The notes beneath the pieces were generated by a model. That model saw nothing but the letters and a program-made list of their open reading frames with translations. It ran no database searches and was not told where the DNA came from. Shown here one piece after another: positions 60,994-64,000 of a stretch of 64,000 bases of DNA (the stretch's first letter is position 1; every line of letters begins with the position of its first letter). The position numbers were made by a program, and so were the translations under genes. The DNA comes from Xylanibacter ruminicola (lineage in GTDB: Bacteria > Bacteroidota > Bacteroidia > Bacteroidales > Bacteroidaceae), in the NCBI GenBank assembly GCA_015060625.1, contig SUYC01000005.1, forward strand, positions 189,826-253,825, written 5' to 3'.

Positions 60994-61518
60994 ATGGAAA
61001 TGACTGATGGATATCCGTTTATCTTCCAGATGAATGATAAAACCGAGCATGATGATTTATTGGAATATACGCTTCAGTATAGATTTAAATCTACAAGGTC
61101 AAATCATACATATATAGTTCGCGTTGAGCGATACAAAGATCATTCTTATTGCCTAAAGTTCTTTGATAAGGCTAATATGCTGAGCGAGAATAAATTCAGC
61201 TTGCGAACAGGTACATTTGAACCTCGAACAATTTTCTATACGTTGTTTAACATCATGTTAGATGTGTTGAAAAAGGATCCTAATGCGTCGTTCTTTTTTA
61301 TAGGAGCAGAAGATGAAAAAGATGAACCAGGGGTTGCGACGAGGCGTTTTAAGGTGTATGTGAAGTTCGTTCTGTCGACAATTGGTGATAATGTGTTTAA
61401 GCATTATCGTGTGAATGATCTTTCACTTTATATTTTGGCTAATAAGGTATATGTGACAAATATGGAGGCTTATGTTAACATGATTATTGAGAATGTTGCA
61501 GAAGCCATGAGACATTAG
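60994..61518 (+). CDS. Hypothetical protein, second of a pair
   Basis: 174 residues. Its plan, an N-terminal beta part (YTLQYRFKSTRSNHTYIVRV), a helix (TIFYTLFNIMLDVLKKDPNA) followed by a strand FFFIGAEDEKDE and then TRRFKVYVKFV, loosely resembles the DUF6934-like small proteins of Bacteroidetes, which I recall as unknown in function. Low GC. It is followed by the hairpin at 61558-61588, which can end this transcript. Confidence 0.6.
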   Translation: MEMTDGYPFIFQMNDKTEHDDLLEYTLQYRFKSTRSNHTYIVRVERYKDHSYCLKFFDKANMLSENKFSLRTGTFEPRTIFYTLFNIMLDVLKKDPNASFFFIGAEDEKDEPGVATRRFKVYVKFVLSTIGDNVFKHYRVNDLSLYILANKVYVTNMEAYVNMIIENVAEAMRH

Positions 61519-61557
61519 TAATGAGAAACTAAACCCTGATTGGGGTGTAAATAATAA

Positions 61558-61588
61558 GGGAGTGCAAGGCTTTGGGGCTTGGCACTCC
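61558..61588. repeat. Hairpin between the hypothetical pair and the Y1 transposase
   Basis: GGGAGTGCAAG (61558-61568) pairs with CTTGGCACTCC (61578-61588) with one bulged base, followed by T5 on the plus strand a little later. RAYT transposases act on REP-type hairpins; this one may be its target or simply a terminator. Confidence 0.65.
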
Positions 61589-61612
61589 TAATAGTTTTTG
61601 AGGATTTTTTTT

Positions 61613-62389
61613 ATGGCTAGGAAACCGAGAGTGAGGGCACGTTCGGGGGTGTATCATGTGTTGATGCAGGGTGTGAGGCACCGTGACATCTACATAGATG
61701 ATGAGGACTACCGGACGTTTGTGGAGATACTGGAGAGGTTGCAAAAGTCGAAGGATGGTGAGGAGCGCTACTTTACGGTGTATGCGTATTGTTTGCTGCC
61801 GGACCACTTTCACCTGCTGCTGAAGGAGGAGGCCGACACGGTGAGTGTGACGATGGGACGCATAGCGGCGGCCTACGCACACTACTTTAATGATAAATAC
61901 GACCGCGACGGCGCCATCTACAGGGCGAGGTTTGCAAGCGAACCGGTGGAGAATGAGGAGCGATGGAACACGGTGCTGAGGCATATCAGTCAGGCCCCAG
62001 AGCGTATGAAAGTATGGGATGCTGAACACTATCCGTATAGTAGTTGGCATGAGTATGTAGGGGAGGAGAGTGAACTGCCGCGTATTTGCGAGGTGCCTGC
62101 TGGCTATCAGCAACTGTCGAAAGAAGAAATGGTGCGGCTACTGTCGGCACCTGTGCCCCGGCAGGCGGCATGTATAGGGCCACTAACGGATGAGATGCGA
62201 CGACCTAAGGATGATCAGGTGCTGGTGATGCTGTACGATATGACTAAAACTACCAGTATGATAGAGTTTTTAGGACTTACAAGGGCGGAACAACTGAAAA
62301 CATTAGCGGATTTGAGAAAGAAAGGCGCATCGATACGACAACTTGAAAAACTAACGGGGATAGGCCGAGGCGTGATACAGAACCTGTAA
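61613..62389 (+). CDS. REP-associated tyrosine transposase (RAYT, Y1/HUH family)
   Basis: 258 residues from ATG 61613 (a TTG five codons earlier is possible). GVYHVLMQGVRHRDIYIDDE start, then the HUH motif in LLPDHFHLLLKE, and GAIYRARFASEPVENEERWN downstream. The C-terminus adds GASIRQLEKLTGIGRGVIQN, a helix-turn-helix like the one of DnaA or Trp-type regulators. Family members cut and rejoin single strands at REP hairpins and are often domesticated, single-copy genes. The hairpin at 61558-61588 is just upstream. Confidence 0.87.
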   Translation: MARKPRVRARSGVYHVLMQGVRHRDIYIDDEDYRTFVEILERLQKSKDGEERYFTVYAYCLLPDHFHLLLKEEADTVSVTMGRIAAAYAHYFNDKYDRDGAIYRARFASEPVENEERWNTVLRHISQAPERMKVWDAEHYPYSSWHEYVGEESELPRICEVPAGYQQLSKEEMVRLLSAPVPRQAACIGPLTDEMRRPKDDQVLVMLYDMTKTTSMIEFLGLTRAEQLKTLADLRKKGASIRQLEKLTGIGRGVIQNL

Positions 62390-62472
62390 GAGGATGTTAA
62401 AATTTCGGTGTTTTGCTTGGTGTTTATTTGACTCGGATAAAAAACTAATTTTGCGACTGATACAATTAGGAA

Positions 62473-62676
62473 ATGATTATGACAGAGGTAAAACGTATTC
62501 AAAAAGCACTCTCTCGAGAAGGAAGAACGGCATATAATAGAGCTAAGGAGAATAGTTCTGCCTTTATCGCTGTAGGTAATAGTATCTATCGTATGTCGGC
62601 AGATGGTACGAAAGAAAAAATTAGCGATATCTCAAGTACAAGAGTAAAAGCTAAGTGTAAGAATTTCTCGATTTGA
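62473..62676 (+). CDS. Small hypothetical protein
   Basis: 67 residues (65 from the second ATG at 62479). Basic, with LSREGRTAYNRAKENSSAFI and a beta strand pair (AVGNSIYRMSADGTKEKISD), rather like small host-takeover or mobile-element proteins in size and charge, but unrecognised. Lies between the transposase and the second promoter repeat. Confidence 0.55.
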   Translation: MIMTEVKRIQKALSREGRTAYNRAKENSSAFIAVGNSIYRMSADGTKEKISDISSTRVKAKCKNFSI

Positions 62677-62705
62677 TAATATGGCTGCTACGTCGAAGAA
62701 GGCGC

Positions 62706-62784
62706 AAATCAATTAACGATTTGAAATAAAAGCGATTTTTTGGTTAGAAAATGCTTCCGTATCAGAAAAATGATTATCTTTGCA
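62706..62784 (+). repeat. Duplicated 79-base promoter segment, copy 2
   Basis: Copy of 60679-60757, again ending with TATCTTTG (62775-62782) and lying 20 bases before a small gene. The central stretch GAAAATGCTTCCGTATCAGA and following AAAATGATTATCTTTGCA is identical. Confidence 0.88.
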
Positions 62785-62803
62785 CCCAGAAAACGTTTTC
62801 ATT

Positions 62804-62947
62804 ATGAGTAATTCTAGAACAATAACAATCAAGAATCCTTCGAGAAAGTTGGAGGAACAGATCCGCAGAATTGGCGTTCAGAAATATCTGTGGCTTGAAG
62901 AATTATGTTCGGACGAAACAAAACCTACAAAAGAAATATACGTATAA
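62804..62947 (+). CDS. 47-residue basic small protein
   Basis: ATG 62804, TAA 62945-62947. Begins MSNSRTITIKNPSRKLEEQI and goes on RRIGVQKYLWLEELCSD. A short beta strand followed by a helix suggests a half of a ribbon-helix-helix regulator such as those of small mobile elements; this is inference. It is directly behind promoter copy 2. Confidence 0.55.
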   Translation: MSNSRTITIKNPSRKLEEQIRRIGVQKYLWLEELCSDETKPTKEIYV

Positions 62948-62998
62948 AATGACTGAAGGGCTTATATGAAGGACATCATAGCGACTTCGATAAGGTTA

Positions 62999-63006
62999 TA
63001 TATTTG
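62999..63006 (+). promoter_or_regulatory. -7 promoter element cut off by the intron
   Basis: TATATTTG, 10 bases before the apparent intron start. The gene it once served would now be beyond the inserted elements. Confidence 0.5.
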
Positions 63007-63015
63007 CAGCGGATT

Positions 63016-63578
63016 GTGTGTCACGATGATGAAATAACACTTGGAAGTGGCTCTTTCAGTGGAATCAGTCAGCAACTTCCGAAGAGATGGTAGTAGGCCT
63101 ACCGCATTCGATGTACAGGCATTGATTGCAAACCACTTTGTGCTGCTCTGGTGGAAACATCATGGTAGTGAACGACAATTGAAAGCCTCCCGTAAGGTTG
63201 GCAAGGTGAGTGGCAAGGAGACGAACGAGAGTAAAACGACCGATGAAGCATCGTTAGCAAATCAGGTCACATCAGAACCAAGGATTATTCCGTTTCTTGG
63301 GATAACGGCAGAAGAACCCTGTATTGCTGTCTGTCGGGTGTGCGGTGTATAGGCGGCGTGACCTTGTTACAGGCTCTTCGGAGGAACGTGAGAAGCAGGC
63401 ATCAGATGTCAAGCGAAAATACCAAGCCTTGACACGCGGAGGTAGAAAGTAGCGATGCTGGTGCTCTGTGGCGGACTGCTTCGTAGTAGTGTTGAAGCAT
63501 CTGTAATGGGTGTGGAGCGAAGGGGGCAGCGTACTTAGCCGAGTTTAAAGTTCAACTTAAGTAATTAAGAATGAAACA
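63016..63578 (+). ncRNA. Group II intron RNA, 5' part up to the reverse transcriptase
   Basis: The tract begins GTGTG (63016-63020), which fits the GUGYG start of group II introns, and has many stem-like pieces such as GCTCTTCGGAGGAACGTGAG and GACACGCGGAGGTAGAAAGT, then a reverse transcriptase gene at its end. An open frame inside it (63041-63352) is not protein-like. The exact 5' end is a guess from the pentamer. Confidence 0.6.
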
Positions 63579-63926
63579 ATGAATGAAGCAAAACCCTTTG
63601 TGGTAGAGAAGCGGGTCGTGATGGAATCCTGGCTTCAGGTGAAAGCCAACAGAGGCAGTGCGGGGATAGATGGTATAGACCTGAAGTCCTATGAAAGCAA
63701 CCTACAGAAGAATCTGTACAAGATTTGGAACCGCATGAGCTCGGGAAGTTATTTCCCGAAAGCCGTAAAGCTGGTGGAGATACCTAAGCCAAATGGTGGG
63801 AAGCGTCCATTGGGCATACCCACGGTGGAGGACAGAGTGGCGCAGATGGTAGTGGTGATGTACATTGCCCCTCGTCTTGAAGCCATCTTCCACGATGATT
63901 CCTACGGCTACCGTCCGATGAGGTCA
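63579..63926 (+). pseudogene. ltrA: Group II intron reverse transcriptase, interrupted
   Basis: About 116 residues of an LtrA-type protein are in frame: VKANRGSAGIDGIDLKSYE (RT-0), FPKAVKLVEIPKPNGGKRPL, GIPTVEDRVAQMVVVMYIAP and FHDDSYGYRPMRS (RT-1/2). The protein should go on with the YADD active site, but after SVND the sequence changes: at 63927 a different element begins and the frame ends within 40 bases. Thus the intron is inactive in this copy. Confidence 0.85.
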
Positions 63927-64000
63927 GTAAACGACCATTTTAGCGTAAGGTCATTCAAAATATAATATGTACTTTTGCCTCCGTTTAATTTTTCAAGATT
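63927..64000 (+). mobile_element. Left end of an insertion sequence, possibly IS66-type
   Basis: Starts GTAAACGACCATTTTAGCGT, which looks like the GTAA-x-CG ends of IS66-type elements, and breaks the reverse transcriptase gene. TACTTTTG (63970-63977) is a probable promoter of its first gene. Only 74 bases are in the window; the family is tentative. Confidence 0.55.

Noticed and set aside
63041..63352. 103-codon open frame before the reverse transcriptase
   Set aside because: It lies in the structured part of the group II intron, has no protein-like pattern, and the intron RNA explains its lack of stops.

Overview
The window reads as chromosomal DNA of a Bacteroidales bacterium, most likely a gut or rumen Prevotella/Segatella-type organism. 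The reasons are the many TAnnTTTG-type -7 promoter elements, the Bacteroidetes arabinose cluster controlled by a NUDIX-type AraR, the sulfatase with an anaerobic maturase, a UpxY-like antiterminator ahead of a surface-polysaccharide locus, a smalltalk small protein and a WbuC cupin. No rRNA, tRNA or CRISPR array was seen.

Layout. 1-4.5 kb: the end of thiD, a small exported protein, an exported carboxylesterase, a patatin and an EamA exporter. 4.5-8.8 kb: a membrane-anchored AraC-type regulator, three repeats that may be its operator, and a unit of a 43-residue membrane peptide, a lipoprotein sulfatase and its radical-SAM maturase. 8.8-13.9 kb: two exported transglutaminase-like DUF3857 proteins bracketed by two copies of an undescribed 33-codon gene, one on each strand, plus relics of other genes. 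13.9-29.5 kb, all minus strand: GH3, GH51, araB, araA, araD, araR, araT and galM, apparently read from one promoter at 25.8 kb, then galK, a sugar MFS transporter and a second galM behind their own terminator. Together these release arabinose from glycans, import it and convert it to xylulose 5-phosphate, with galactose uptake next door. 29.6-34.4 kb: folC, dnaJ, grpE and an ABC-F ATPase.

34.5-60.5 kb, plus strand: a Wzx/Wzy-type capsule or O-antigen locus. It opens with a promoter, a roughly 300-base structured leader ending in a terminator-like hairpin, and a UpxY-like protein expected to read through it. Then come ugd, a flippase, a polymerase, four GT4 glycosyltransferases, two pyruvyltransferase-family enzymes, an FkbH-like protein, a deacetylase, a frameshifted F420-dehydrogenase-like gene, SDR enzymes (a CapD/WbpM-type dehydratase and a reductase), a WecA-type initiating transferase and WbuC. 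The 39-52.4 kb part is clearly more AT-rich than its flanks, as expected for an exchangeable island.

60.5-64 kb: an accessory tail of small genes carrying a duplicated 79-base promoter segment, a Y1-type (RAYT) transposase with a hairpin, and a group II intron whose reverse transcriptase is cut by another insertion sequence starting near 63927.

Best candidates for something undescribed: the paired 33-residue peptide genes, the DUF6932-alpha/beta hydrolase fusion inside the capsule locus, the structured leader with its UpxY-like gene, the duplicated promoter cassettes, and the two-copy 60-base repeat around a small gene at 38.6-39.0 kb.
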